This document shows, one piece after another, positions 41,001 to 56,000 of a stretch of 64,000 nt of DNA. Every line of letters starts with the position of its first letter. Within the stretch, counting starts at the first letter, position 1. This DNA comes from Sinonovacula constricta (taxonomy: Eukaryota; Mollusca; Bivalvia; Cardiida; Solecurtidae): the NCBI GenBank assembly GCA_007844125.1, contig CM017562.1:60333029-60397028 (forward strand), read 5' to 3'. The notes beneath the pieces were generated by a model. That model saw only the letters and a program-made list of their open reading frames with translations. It had not been told where the DNA came from and searched no databases. Made by a program: the position numbers and the translations under genes.

Positions 41001-44000
41001 TTGTGTGATTTATAAGGGTATTTTGTTCTATTAACTTTCATTCATCCTTTTAAATTTCATATTTTGATACACAACTGCTACTGCATGTTGCGTGGCGTAA
41101 TAACTTTGTTATCTTTATTGTTTTAATGACATAATATGCACCAACATGTATATTTTTGTGAGGGTTTTACCTTCATACCTCCAAGAGATTTCTTCTGAAT
41201 TATCTGTTGTGTTCCTAAAAGGCATAATGAAAGATTTAGCAGCAAACAGTGAACATCCTGATCAGACAGCTCACAGCAGGAGTGCATTATTTTGCATTAT
41301 CTTTATTCTAAACTGTTTTAGTTTTCTTAGAGGCATCTCAAACCCCTCCTCCTCCCCCCACCCACCCAGCATGTGTGTGGGCATCTGTTTTTTGATAATC
41401 CAGGCTGCCACAGTCTGTCATGATGTGTCTGTCACACAGGTATTGTTCAAGATCCAAGTGTATGTATGCTATATATGGGGGTTGAACATAGTCATTCACA
41501 GTTTGTAAAGGTAATAGTTGTGAATTTACCAATTATGTAAACCTAAATACTAGAAATTATTCTATCAGTTCTTTATATTCTTTTTTATTTAATTAAATAT
41601 ATATCTTTATTTGTTTTCTTTCTTACTTTGTTGGATGATTTTGTTATTTATTATACATTTTGTTATTTCTTTCTTTTATTCTTTAAGTTCTCATATATAT
41701 ATATATTTTATTTTGATTTGTAAAATTTATCATAAAAAGCGACATTAAGTTTGGAAATAAATTAAGTATTTCTAAATACTTTCATTCTCTCAATTCTTCC
41801 CTCAACTCATGTTTATGCCAGAAAATCAACACTGTTTTAAATACTTGATTTTTGTTATGTCATAATAATATAAATGAAGAAGTAAAAACACTCATGATTT
41901 TCCATAACTATTTATTAATTTCAATTCAATTAAGCACGTTTTACATTGTTAGTAACATTTCTAACAAAAGCAATTTAAAATGTCATTCACTGTCAGAATA
42001 ATGTCCTTCAGAGTCATTTTAAGTCATTTTGAATACTAAAACTTGTATCTCTTTCACGTATTTTCAAAATCAAATATTTAGCTATGAAATAAATACATAA
42101 TCACGCAGTTACAAAATTGACACCTAGTAATTTATGCAATAAAGAATATGTAAGGTATCATACAGTAAACAACCCACATTATCACTAACATTAATGTTTA
42201 TGGCTTTGTGTAAAACCAGCCTACTGTCTTACTTCCATACTAGCAGGTAATTTAGTTTTGCATTAAACCATCAGAGGTTTTACTGTGACAGATTAGTACT
42301 ATATTGGCTAAAGACTCCCTGCAGTGATGACCAGCAATTAGCAGGTCTGGTCACAGCAGGTGGGGGCCTGGCTCAGTGGGATACCACATTCCTTTCGAGA
42401 TGTCTTTAAGAACAAAAAGGGAATAGATTATTCCCAAAGAGAAAATAATTCTGCGTGTACACTTTAGTTTTATAGTTAATATATGTTTTGTTTGTTTTTG
42501 AAATATATTGCAGCAAACACCTATGATCATTACAGCAGCATCCAGCTATTTTGGTGGAGGAAGACATTAGACAAATGTCTGGGTAGAACCACCGGCGCAC
42601 CACAAGTCAGCTGGAAAACCTTCTCACATTAAGTCCTTCGCTCCAAACGGGACTTGAACCCACGTGGTTTGAGGCTAAGCAGTCAGAGTAGTTACATATT
42701 GGTGACTCAACCACTACCACGGGCGCCCCACTAAAGTTAATGCAATAATTTTGCAACCTTTTTTTCTACATATGTAACATCTTGAAAAACCTATTTCTCA
42801 AGACTTGTATACTGAAAACCTTCAAATAAAAACCATTACTTTTCAAACATGCCTGTTTTTCTCCTCCACTTTTTGTGTCGCCTTTAATGCTTTGCATCAA
42901 CGACTTTTCTTGTCATTAAATATGTTTTTATCGCATAATTGGATGAATATCTGTGTTTGCAAGAGAGCATCCATGCCTGTTAGATATTTTCTTCTGTCAT
43001 TTAACTTGACAAGTGGGCATTAATGGAGTGGGGCATGAGGTGACCAGGGTTAGGGCAAAATACTGAAAGGTGATATATATCAAATATTGGTATTTTAGGT
43101 TGGGTAGATATATCTGTACTGGACAAAAATATTGATAATGAACAAAGTATATGAAAGCCAATGCTTATCTTTTTCTGAAAAATATGTCTAGACTACTTGA
43201 AAGATGGTCTGCTATATTTAGGTAGAGATAGACTGTTTCTTTCATGTTCCTATTGACAGAAGTTTGAAATGACAGCATGCATTCGGTTACGTTGTTTGTA
43301 TTATTGACCGAGATGTAAAACATCATCGTCTTAGCAGTTGATTGTTTAGAACAGCAATTTTTAAATTCAATGAAGTTAAAAAGTAAAAAATATAGTATAT
43401 CATAAATCCATAAAGTGCTTTGGGTAAAGCCAATTAGTATTCAAAATGGCAGTTGTCTACAACTTTCAATCTTTATTTAAGGAAACCCTAAGAGGGTCAG
43501 ACAATGTATATTTGAAAAAGAAATCCATCATAGATTTTTGCAAAGATATTTCATCAGAAATGAATTATAACATGTTGACAGACAACATCTGTGGCTACTT
43601 ACACTTTGACTTAGCAAACTGCATGGCCACCATTATGAAATTGTGTAGCAATGACATGAAATAGGCAAAAATAGCTTTTAGTTACATATGTGTAGTTTAT
43701 TTTTATTTTCCCAAAAGAATGCAAAATTACATTCCACATTTCTATCTTTTATGCATAATTAGTTTAGATATTATCCTATTATATGTTATGAAAATAAGTT
43801 ATATACTAATGCATTATCCTTATCTGCTTATTTATGATATGAAACAATAATTTATGAAAATGTCGCGGTTGAGGAAGAAAATGATATAATGAGGAATGTG
43901 AAATCATAATGTCATGACATCAATGCAAATCATCTAATTTTTTTTCGAATGCAGAATAATATCTGAATGCTCTGCCCACATCTGTAGCACCTGAATATGT

Positions 44001-47000
44001 TTTTACACCAGGGAAATTTCCCACTGAAAAGTTTTGGCTTGAGCATATATATACTTTTTGTTTTCTTTTAATGTTTAAGAAAACAGCCTCCTTTGTGAAA
44101 ACTTGAACAATATCATACTAAAACCCATGCCAAAGTAGAAGGACTGTCCATATTAAGTATCTGCAATTGTTCAGTAGTTTGTAAACACAAGAAAATAACA
44201 ACAATAATAAGCACTTACATGTAAGTTTTGAGATATCGTAGGATATATCGAATATTGATCATTTGATATAAATATTTGTATCATGTCAATTATTCTGACC
44301 AATTCATATTCACTACATATTCTGCTCAACCTCAGTGTTGAACTTTATCTCTGTGCATGAGTGTGATATGATTTATAACCTTCTAAGACAGTGTTGAGCT
44401 TTATCTGTGTGAGTGAGTGTGATATGATATATAACCTTCTAAGACAGTGTTGAGCTTTATCTCTGTGCATGAGTGTGATATGATTCATAACCTTCTAAGA
44501 CAGTGTTGAGCTTTATCTGTGTGAGTGAGTGTGATATGATATATAACCTTCTAAGATAGTGTTGAGCTTTATCTGTGTGAGTGAGTGTGATATGATATAT
44601 AACCTTCTAAGACAGTGTTGAGCTTTATCTGTGTGTGTGAGTGTGATATGATATATAACCTTCTAAGACAGTGTTGAGCTTTATCTGTGTGAGTGTGATA
44701 TGATATATAACCTTCTAACACAGTGTGATATGACATATAACATTCTAAGACAGTGTTGAGCTTTATCTGTGTGTGTGAGTGTGATATGACATATAACATT
44801 CTAAGACAGTGTTTAGCTTTATCTGTGTGTGTGAGTGTGATATGATATATAACATTCTAACACAGTGTGATATGATATATAACATTCTAAGACAGTGTTG
44901 AGCTTTATCTGTGTGTGTGAGTGTGATATGATATATAACATTCTAAGACAGTGTTGAGCTTTATCTGTGTGTGTGAGTGTGATATGATATATAACCTTCT
45001 AAGACAGTGTTGAGCTTTATCTGTGTGTGTGAGTGTGATATGATATATAACATTCTAAGACAGTGTTGAGCTTTATCTGTGTGTGTGAGTGTGATATGAT
45101 ATATAACCTTCTAAGACAGTGTTGAGCTTTATCTGTGTGTGTGAGTGTGATATGATATATAACATTCTAAGACAGTGTTGAGCTTTATCTGTGTGTGTGA
45201 GTGTGATATGATATATAACATTCTCAGGGTTTTCCCTGACGCACAAATTTGTGCGTTTTGGCGGATATTTTCGACAGATGACCCGCAAAATGAACTTACA
45301 TTGCGACACACTGGACACACAAAATGAATTAATCTGCAGCCATAATTTATTGTCTCCAATGACATTGATCTTTGTCAGCTCGTCAAACTGTTGCAAAAAG
45401 CATTTAAGTATCAATTTGCTTCAGATAGACAAAGTATTTTGTAAATAAGCATCCATTAATTGTTGTCTTAATACTGCTTTTCGGTCCACCCAAATGATAC
45501 ATGTACTGCGTTTAGATGACTGGGAACCAGCATTTCTGTGTTGTTAGACGCTGTTTCACATTCAGCATTTCTTTAAAGCGTCGCAATAGTAATGATCGTT
45601 AAGTTTAAGACGCAGCTAAAACCGACCCGTGAATACGCTACATTTCAATGGTTTGGATGAGTTTTATCTGCATTAATCTTTCTAAGACAGTGTTGAGCTT
45701 TATCTGTGAGTGTAAGTGTGATATGATATATAACCTTCTAACACAGTGTTGAGCTTTCTCTGTGTGTGTGAGTGTGATATGATATATAACCTTCTAACAC
45801 AGTGTTGAGCTTTATCTGTGTGTGTAATTGTGATATGATATATAACATTCTAACACAGTGTGATGTGACATATAACATTCTAAGACAATGTTGAGCTTTC
45901 TCTGTGTGTGTGAGATGATATATAACCTTCTAAGACAGTGTTGAGCTTTATCTGTGTGTGTGAGATGATATATAACATTCTAACACAGTGTGATATGATA
46001 TATAACATTCTAAGACAGTGTTGAGCTTTATCTGTGTGTGTGAGTGTGATATGATATATAACATTCTAAGACAGTGTTGAGCTTTATCTGTGTGTGTGAG
46101 TGTGATATGATATATAACATTCTAACACAGTGTGATATGATATATAACATTCTAAGACAGTGTTGAGCTTTATCTGTGTGTGTGAGTGTGATATGATATA
46201 TAACAGTCTAAGACAGTGTTGAGCTTTATCTGTGTGTGTGAGTGTGATATGATATATAACATTCTAACACAGTGTGATATGATATATAACATTCTAAGAC
46301 AGTGTTGAGCTTTATCTGTGTGTGTGAGTGTGATATGATATATAACATTCTAAGACAACCTTTAGCTTAATCTGTGTGTGTGAGTGTGATATGATATATA
46401 ACATTCTAAGACAGAGTTGAGCTTTATCTGTGTGTGTGAGATGATATATAACATTCTAACACAGTGTGATATGACATATAACATTCTAAGACAGTGTTGA
46501 GCTTTATCTGTGTGTGTGAGTGTGATATGATACATAACATTCTAAGACAGTGTTGAGCTTTATCTGTGTGTGTGAGTGTGATATGATATATAACATTCTA
46601 AGACAGAGTTGAGCTTTATCTGTGTGTGTGAGATGATATATAACATTCTAACACAGTGTGATATGACATATAACATTCTAACACAGTGTGATATGATATA
46701 TAACATTCTAAGACAGTGTTGAGCTTTATCTGTGTGTGTGAGTGTGATATGATATATAACAGTCTAAGACAGTGTTGAGCTTTATCTGTGTGTGTGAGTG
46801 TGATATGATATATAACATTCTAAGACAACCTTTAGCTTAATCTGTGTGTGTGAGTGTGATATGATATATAACATTCTAACACAGTGTGATATGATATATA
46901 ATAGTCTAACACAGTGTTGAGCTTTATCTGTGTGTGTGATATGTAACAGTCTAACACAGTGTTGAGCTTTATCTGCGTGTGTGATATGTAACAGTCTAAC

Positions 47001-50000
47001 ACAGTGTTGAGCTTTATCTGTGTGTGTGATATGTATCAGTCTAACACAGTGTTGAGCTTTATCTGTGTGTGTGATATGATATATAACAGTCTAACACAGT
47101 GTTGAGCTTTATCTGTGTGTGTGATATGATATATGACATTCTAACACAGTGTCGAGCTTTCTCTCTCTCTCTATCTCTCCTTTCCTCTCTCTCTGTTATG
47201 ATATATGACATTCTAACACAGTGCTGAGCTTTATCTGTGTGTGTGATATGATATATAACAGTCTAACACAGTGTCAAGCTTTCTCTCTCTCTCTCTATCT
47301 CTCCTCTCCTCTCCTCTCTCTCTGTTATGATATATGACATTCTAACACAGTGTTGAGCTTTATCTGTGTGTGTGATATGATATATAACAGTCTAACACAG
47401 TGTCGAGCTTTCTCTCTCTCTCTCTCTATCTCTCCTCTCCTCTCCTCTCTCTCTGTTATGATATATGACATTCTAACACAGTGTCAAGCTATCTCTCTCT
47501 CTCTCTATCTCTCCTCTCCTCTCTCTCTCTCTGTTATGATATATGACATTCTAACACAGTGTTGAAATTTATCTGTGTGTGTGATATGATATATAACAGT
47601 CTAACACAGGGTTGAGCTTTCTCTGTGTGTGTGAAATGATATATAACAGTCCAACAAAGTGTTGAGCTTTATCTCTGTGTGTGATATGATATATAACAGT
47701 CTAACACAGTGTTGAGCTTCATCTCTGTGCATTAGTGTGATATGATATATAACAGTCTAAGACAGTGCTGTGCTTTATCTGTGTGTGTGAGTGTGATATG
47801 ATATATAACATTCTAAGACAGTGTGATATGATATATAACATTCTAAGACAGTGTTGAGCTTTATCTGTGTGTGTGAGTGTGATATGATATATAACAGTCT
47901 AAGACAGTGTTGAGCTTTATCTGTGTATGTGAGTGTGATATGATATATAACAGTCTAAGACAGTGTTGAGCTTTATCTGTGTGTGTGAGATGATATATAA
48001 CATTCTAACACAGTGTGATATGACATATAACATTCTAAGACAGTGTTGAGCTTTATCTGTGTGTGTGAGTGTGATATGATATATAACAGTCTAAGACAGT
48101 GTTGAGCTTTATCTGTGTGTGTGAGTGTGATATGATATATAACATTCTAAGACAGTGTTGAGCTTTATCTGTGTGTGTGAGTGTGATATGATATATAACA
48201 TTCTAAGACAGTGTTAAGCTTTATCTGTGTGTGTGAGTGTGATATGATATATAACATTCTAACACAGTGTGATATGATATATAACAGACTAAGACAGTGT
48301 TGAGCTTTATCTGTGTGTGTGAGTGTGATATGATATATAACATTCTAAGACAACCTTTAGCTTAATCTGTGTGTGTGAGTGTGATATGATATATAACATT
48401 CTAACACAGTGTGATATGATATATTATAGTCTAACACAGTGTTGAGCTTTATCTGTGTGTGTGATATGTAACAGTCTAACACAGTGTTGAGCCTTATCTG
48501 TGTGTGTGATATGATATATAACAGTCTACCAGAGTGTTGAGCTTTATCTGTGTGTGTGATATGATATATACCAGTCTAACACAGTGTTGAGCTTTATCTG
48601 TGTGTGTGATATGATATATAACAGTCTAACACAGTGTTGAGCTTTATCTGTGTGTATGATATGATATATAACAGTCTAACACAGTGTTGAGCTTTCTCTG
48701 TGTGTGTGAAATGATATATAACAGTCTACACAGTGTTGAGCTTTCTCTCTCTCTCTCTCTCTATCTCTCCTCTCCTCTCTCTCTCTCTGTTATGATATAT
48801 GACATTCTAACACAGTGTTGAACTTTATCTGTGTGTATGATATGATATATAACAATCTAAATTAGTGCTGAGCTTTATCTGTGTGTGTGATATGATATAT
48901 AACAGTCTAACACAGTGTCGAGCTTTCTCTCTCTCTCTCTCTATCTCTCCTCTCCTCTCTCTCTCTCTCTCTGTTATGATATATGACATTCTAACACAGT
49001 GTTGAAATTTATCTGTGTGTATGATATGATATGTAACAATCTAAATTAGTGCTGAGCTTTATCTGTGTGTGTGATATGATATATGACATTCTAACACAGT
49101 GTTGAGCTTTATCTGTGTGTGTGATATGATATATAACAGTCTAACACAGTGTTGAGCTTTCTCTCTCTCTCTATCTCTCCTCTCCTCTCTCTTTCTCTCT
49201 CTGTTATGATATATGACATTCTAACACAGTGTTGAAATTTATCTGTGTGTGTGATATGATATATAACAGTCTAACACAGGGTTGAGCTTTCTCTGTGTGT
49301 GTGAAATTATATATAACAGTCCAACAAAGTGTTGAGCTTCATCTCATTGCATTAGTGTGATATGATATATAACAGACTAAAACAGTGTTGAGCTTTCTGT
49401 TTTGTGAAATGAGATATAACAGTCTAACTTAGTGCTGAGCTTTATCTGTGTGTGTGATATGATATATAAGATTCTAACACAGTGTTGAGCTTTATCTCTG
49501 TGTGTGTGTGTGTGATATGATATATAACAGTCTAACCTGACATTGACACCATGCAGTTTGGGTTTGTACCCGGTCGTGGAACTCTTGACGCCATCTTCAT
49601 ACTTCGTCAGCTTCAAGAAAAATACATGGCTGCAAATAAGCCATTGTATTTTGCCTTTGTAGATCTAGAAAAGGCATTCGACTGAGTACCACGAAAAGTT
49701 CTGTGGTGGGCACTGAGAGACCTTGGTGTAGAAGAGTGGGCCGTGCGTGTCGTCCAGGGTATGTACTCTGAAGCCAGGAGTCGTGTCAGGGTTAATGGAA
49801 GGTACAGTGAAGAGTTTGAGGTGAGAGTTGGTGTTCACCAGGGATCTGTTCTCAGTCCTCTTCTTTTTATCCTTGTACTAGAAGCTCTATAACGTTCTTT
49901 CCGCACTGGTGTGCCATGGGAATTACTTTACGCTGATGACCTGGCTCTGGTTGCTGACTCACTTGAAGAATGCATCAACAAGCTCAAAGCATGGAAGAGT

Positions 50001-53000
50001 GGTATGGAGGAAAGAGGACTGAGGGTAAACATGAAGAAAACCAAACTCTTGATCTCGGGGCCAGGTCTTGATCTTCTTCAAGATAGTGGAGATTTCCCTT
50101 GTGCGGTGTGTCAAAGTGGGGTTGGGAGTAACACTATCCAGTGTTCTCAGTGCGGGCTATGGGTACACAAGAAATGTAGTGCCATCAAAGGTCCACTTCA
50201 TGCTAACCTACTTTATGTGTGCCCAAGATGTTGTGGGCTGTCCTGTCCCATTGATGGTAGACCTTGCACACACGTCGATGTCGATGGAACAGTACTTGAT
50301 GTTGAACCAAGTTTCTGTTACCTGGGTGATATGCTTTGCGCTGGTGGAGGCTGCAAGCTAGCCGTTATCACCAGATGTCGTATAGCCTGGGGAAAATTCA
50401 GAAAGCTTCTACCAATCTTGACCTCAAGACTTATATCCCTCAGTACTCGAGGAAAAGTCTTCAATGCCTGCGTCCGGTCTACACTCCTACATGGCAGTGA
50501 ATCCTGGGCACCGTCCACCTCAGACTTACATCGATTACAACGTAATAATAGAGCCATGGTCCGTTGGATCTGCGGTGTTAAGCCTAATGATAATGTCACC
50601 ACAGATTCTCTGTACACTAAATTAGGAATTCAAGAGGTAGCCATAGCTCTCCGTACCAAACGCCTGAGGTGGTATGGCCATGCTTCTCGCAACAATTGTA
50701 CCAACACGATTATAAACATGGATATTTCAAGCGCCCGTGGGCGTGGAAGACCTAGAAAATCGTGGTTTGATTGCATCAAGACCGATTTAAGTGTATGTGG
50801 TATGGGCAATACCAGTCCACACAACAGGGACGAATGGAGAGCTGGTGTTAGACGTTCAAGCCGCCTGCTGCCTACCTCAGTATCTGGGACACCCGCAGCT
50901 GATGACAAATAAACTCAGGATATGATGATGATGATGATAACAAAGTGTTGAGCTTTATCTGTGTGTGTGATATGATATATAGCAGTCGAACACAGTGTTG
51001 AGCTTTATCTGTATGTGTGATATGATATATATAACAGTCTAACACAGTGTTGAGCTTTACCTGTGTGTGCGATATGATATATAACATTCTAACACAGTGT
51101 TGAGCTTTATCAGTGTGTGTGATATGATATATAACAGTCTAACACAGTGTTGAGCTTTATCTGTGTGTGCGATATGATATATAACATTCTAACACAGTGT
51201 TGAGCTTTATCTGTGTGTGCGATATGATATATAACAGTCTAACACAGTGTTGAGCTTTATCTGTGTGTGCGATATGATATATAACAGTCTAACACAGTGT
51301 TGAGCTTTATCTGTGTGTGCGATATGATATATAACATTCTAACACAGTGTTGAGATTTATCTGTGTGTGTGATATGATATATATAACAGTCTAACACAGT
51401 GTTGAGCTTTATCTGTGTGTGCGATATGATATATAACATTCTAACACAGTGTTGAGCTTTATCTGTGTGTGCGATATGATATATAACAGTCTAACACAGT
51501 GTTGAGCTTTATCTGTGTGTGTGATATGATTTATAACAGTCTAACACAGTGTTGAGCTTTCTCTGTGTGTGTGAAATGATAAATAATAGTCTAACACAGT
51601 GTTGAGCTTTATCTGTGTGTATGGTATGATATATAACAGTCTAACAAAGTGTCGAGCTTTATCACTGTGTGTGTGTATGAATGTGATATTATATATAAGG
51701 GAATATTCATAACAAACATACCAAAATTGAAACATGCATTATTTTCCATTTTATACACAGTAAAGCTGATGACATTTCAAGTCAAATGATCAACTATGTG
51801 CCAGTTATTTATTAACATAATTTCTGTGAATTTTATTTCATGCTGGTGCATACGATTGATTATAAGGGCTTGAATGAGATGAATAAATTGAAGGACATAT
51901 TTAACTGTAGTGGTACATGTACACATAGCTGAATGTTCTTCATGGACAGCTATTGCATTAGGTAAACATTTGGAGGTACATTCAATTTCAGTTGAATAGA
52001 AAATGTGACAATAGCTATGAATTCTATATGTACCAAATACTGCCTAAGGTTGATGGGCAAAACCTGAATGTCAATACATGTAAATAGAAACTCTTTATTC
52101 ATTGAACAAAAAATAAACAAAATACAGTACAAAAGTGAATATGCGGTGCTTTATTACTGGTTTACACAATAAATGCCTTTAGGCCTGTAGAACAAAGATT
52201 GAGAAGACATTCGGCAAACAGCGAAGTTCAAGATCAGACAGCTCCCAGCTGTCTGGTAAGGATCTATTTCTATGTATTTGTATTTGGGGTTTTATGGCAC
52301 ACCAACACTTGATAGAACATACGGCAACGAATACAATGAAGTTTAGGGGCTACCGTTGCCAAGTGGTTAGTGCTGCTGACTTGTTACTCCTCAATCCCTC
52401 ACTGTGTGGGTTTGAGTCCCAGATGGGGCCAGAACTTTCATGTGGGGAGGTTTTCCAGCTTACCTGCAGTGAGCTGGTGGTTCTACCTCGGCTGGGGTCT
52501 TCCTTCACCAATAATTAGCTGGACATCCCCAACATGACAATAATTGTGTCAATACAATGTAACAAAAAACAAGTTAAAACAATGAAGTTAAATGCGAATA
52601 GAGCACAATCAGGTTAAAATTAAAAATGTGTGAAGAAATATAAAAATTTATCAGGTTAATATAATGTGAAATATAAATAAATGTTAGCATAATAAACAGT
52701 TTTTAAAAATTTATAATGTTACCAAAATAAAAAGTTTAACTCTGCTACTATGTCACTAACAAAATGTATTGCTATCTTAGCATGATAAGATGTTAGCAAA
52801 TATTCATATTGTTCATTGTTATTGATATACTTATATATGGGGATAAGAGCTTGGACAGATAAAATGTTGATAATGTTAGGACTTATGTATCCGCTTCAAC
52901 TTACCTGACTGAAGCCAAGCACCTGAAAGGATGGGAATCTGCAAAAGACAAAAAACTTATATGCTGCATTGTTGTGGCTTAAATTAATACAATTTACTGG

Positions 53001-56000
53001 TAAGTTATTGTTTACAGAAAATAAGCTTGTAAGTTCCAAAACACAACAAAGATTATACATTATCTCACTGTTTAAATATAATAAAAATAACTTGTGTAAT
53101 CAAAGTACTTAAAGAGCATAGAAGCCCCCAATACTTATAATAATAATAACAATAAAATCACAGTTATGGACTAAACTCACTTGCACTGAAGATGTTATCT
53201 CATCTAAAATAAGCTTTACATTTGACTTATGAGTTATTGCATTATTGCAAAAGCTCAAGTAGCATGGAAGACTTAGCAATGATTCAACTTTAGCATGTCT
53301 ATCTACAGACAGCAGTGATTGTGCAATGTCCCCACCAAAGACATTATATAAATTATTAATAAGATAATAACAGTGATCCAAAAGTTATTAACACTCAGAA
53401 AAACATGGTCAGTTACAGACATACTGTTCTGGGCAATCCTACATTTCCAGCAAGTGCCACCAACCCAAGTCAGATTTTCAATTAGTTTGCACACAATTTT
53501 GCATTTAACTAAACTATTAACATGCAACCATGCAAATAATCATATAGCATTTAAATCGTACTAAGAGTAGACAGCTCTTACAGGGTCAAATGATGCATCC
53601 CAGAAATGTACACTACAATCATGTTTGGTGACTTATCACATATGGTATAAGACAATACATTTCCAAGAGCTTTTTGAGGGAAATAATCTACTTAACTGGA
53701 ATTTTTTAAAATGACTGTCTTATGCATACACCCTTAGAATATGCCAAATATCTGGAAAGAAGGCACACTCAATTATTACCGACTACAATGTAGGTAAAAT
53801 GAGGCACTTAATAAAAAAACATGCTTAACTGTGTATCTTCTTGAAAGTCAACACATTTGACCAAGAGAGGAAAGGTCTTGTTTTTATATTTCAATCTTTA
53901 TTTCAAAGGTTCAGCAATATTTTTTCATTTGAAAAGTATGAGATGAAAAAGTGCACATATTTGAAAACAATGAGATTTTTTCAAAATTAATGAGATTTTT
54001 TAGTAATCTTTGACAAAAGTTTTATTTGTGCGCATAAAAACAAACAACAATGTACATTCATTGTACAAAAACATTATATCTTATTTTCGTTTGTGATAGT
54101 TTTACCGGTCTAATCCTGTCCAAAAAAGGTGATAAGTCGCTGATCAGACGACAGACAAAGTTTCTTTTTTAGGAGGCATGACATTAGCGTCATTACAGGA
54201 GATCGTTTTGGTTACCGGCATCGTATTGTACTGCCAACATAAACAGGAAACAAGTGAGTGTGAACAAGTGCTCGTGACGTAGCTGAGTTCTACAACTTTT
54301 ACCTCGTAGTAATTGCTCAAAGATGATATATTATGGATATGAAATATTTTCTGACGTTATGATTGCTAGTTAATCGACTGCGTTTTTTTTAGTGCAGATG
54401 TATTAAAATAACGTGTTTTTCTTGAAAAATATGCGCTAAAATCGCAAATCGCACGTTAAAAAAATATCACTGAACTATCCATCCTTAGTGCCAGTTGAAA
54501 CAGACATTTAGGAGGATAAAGAAAATTTAACTGAATTTTAGTGAGTTTGTGTGTTATTTACAATAGATGCTGTATGCTTGAGTAATGTGCTTTCTCACTT
54601 ATAAGACTATTCGCTTATTAGACGGGATAAGACGGGCTCCCTACTTCACCTGGGAAATTGCCAGGTTTCTGCTTCGACCCTCTTATAAGACAAGGCGAAA
54701 AAATAAAAAAGGAGCGTCGACCAGTCATGCTGTCTCAACAAAAGGGTTAACTGGTAAACAGTGACTGTAGTTTTCACATGTTGCGGGATGTATCTAGTCT
54801 CAGCTGCACTGCTGTCCTGAATAGCATGACATGACATTAATTTCTTTGATTCTTGGTGTATTTGGCCGAATGAAGTTGAAAGTTTGTTTCAAGTTTTTAA
54901 GAATGGATAATAAGCCATGTTTCATGCAGAACACAGGGAAATGTATGTGAGCCAGTTAATTGTTGACCAACATGCGTCAAAAGCCATTTAAGGTAAATTA
55001 TCAGAGGTCAATAATGACGGCACATCGGATCATTGTATAACCGCTTACAAGTTTATGTGGTGTGTTTTTGACCAAAAACAAAGTGAAAACTTTTTGCCAG
55101 GCCACTGCCTATAAGATGAGACCCACACTTCGAACCTGAAATTTTGAGGAAAAATCCCCATCTTATATGTGAGAAATTATGGTACGTCTCTGGTGTTTGT
55201 TAAATGGGTTGCATGCAATATATATGTCACTGGGTCCATTTGGCCTTAAGAACTGCTGTGAAAGTTAGATTTCAGAAGGGCAGTCAAGTGTCCACGTTGC
55301 GTTCTCGATATGATTTTATATGAATGAATGCTGAACATTTGTTTGTAAAATGTTAATAAATCTATGAAGCATGATGTTTTTGCTTTTGTTTTCCAACATT
55401 TATATATTGCTATTCTGTATGCAAAACAACTAAGACTAAATGTATGCATCAACCAGGATACACCGTGTTACTTCTTCCCAAGTGTTAAATTATTATTAAC
55501 AAGAACAACAAATCAAAGGCGACGTTTCTAGTGTCTGTCAAAAAGTAATGGCTGTTTGCTCCTATTTGTAAACAATTGTAACCATGAAAAAAAAAACGCT
55601 AAATACAACCATTAAAAAGTGATACTTCTTAATAAATAAGGGCTTACTTGAGATGTTAATCACAGTAAGTTTCGAATTTAAAACAGTTCACTTCTTAAGA
55701 ATATATATAAATGGCTTAAGGGCATGGAAACTAGTGAAGCTAGGATATTCATATAAACAAAGGAGGAAGTTATCTGTTCCCAAATAGGGAGATTTCTGAG
55801 AATGTGTAAAACACCTCTCATTTTCAAATAATTTTAAGCCTTAAAAATGGGATTCTCTCTCCAAAAGTGGATGTGTTCACATGAATGATTAATTTTTTGG
55901 CCGAAATCATTGCTACCGAAATCTGACGTCTTTTTCTTAAACTCGACAACATAGCCAGGCATAGGCTCTAATTGTTTATATCCGTTTCAAGTTATAAAAA

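Larger units (their letters stand above)
44331..51699. repeat. Large satellite with 56-, 50- and 30-bp units (SLC35D intron 2)
   Basis: The 56-bp unit is ACATTCTAAGACAGTGTTGA, GCTTTATCTGTGTGTGTGAG, TGTGATATGATATATA. A 50-bp form lacks part of the GTGTGAG segment and has ACAGTCTAACACAG. A 30-bp half unit (ACATTCTAACACAGTGTGAT then ATGATATATA) is inserted between full units. From about 47150 to 49210 several units carry a CT-rich block (CTCTCTCTATCTCTCCTCTC) in place of the TGTGTG segment. The array is broken by a unique insert (45225-45680) and by a truncated LINE (49537-50937). Net array length is about 5.5 kb. Periodic [18 protein letters not shown] frames on the - strand are repeat artefacts. 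Confidence 0.95.

Noticed and set aside
50318..50908. Antisense frames over the PHD-bearing LINE fragment
   Set aside because: The + strand encodes RT and PHD motifs; the opposite frames have none.
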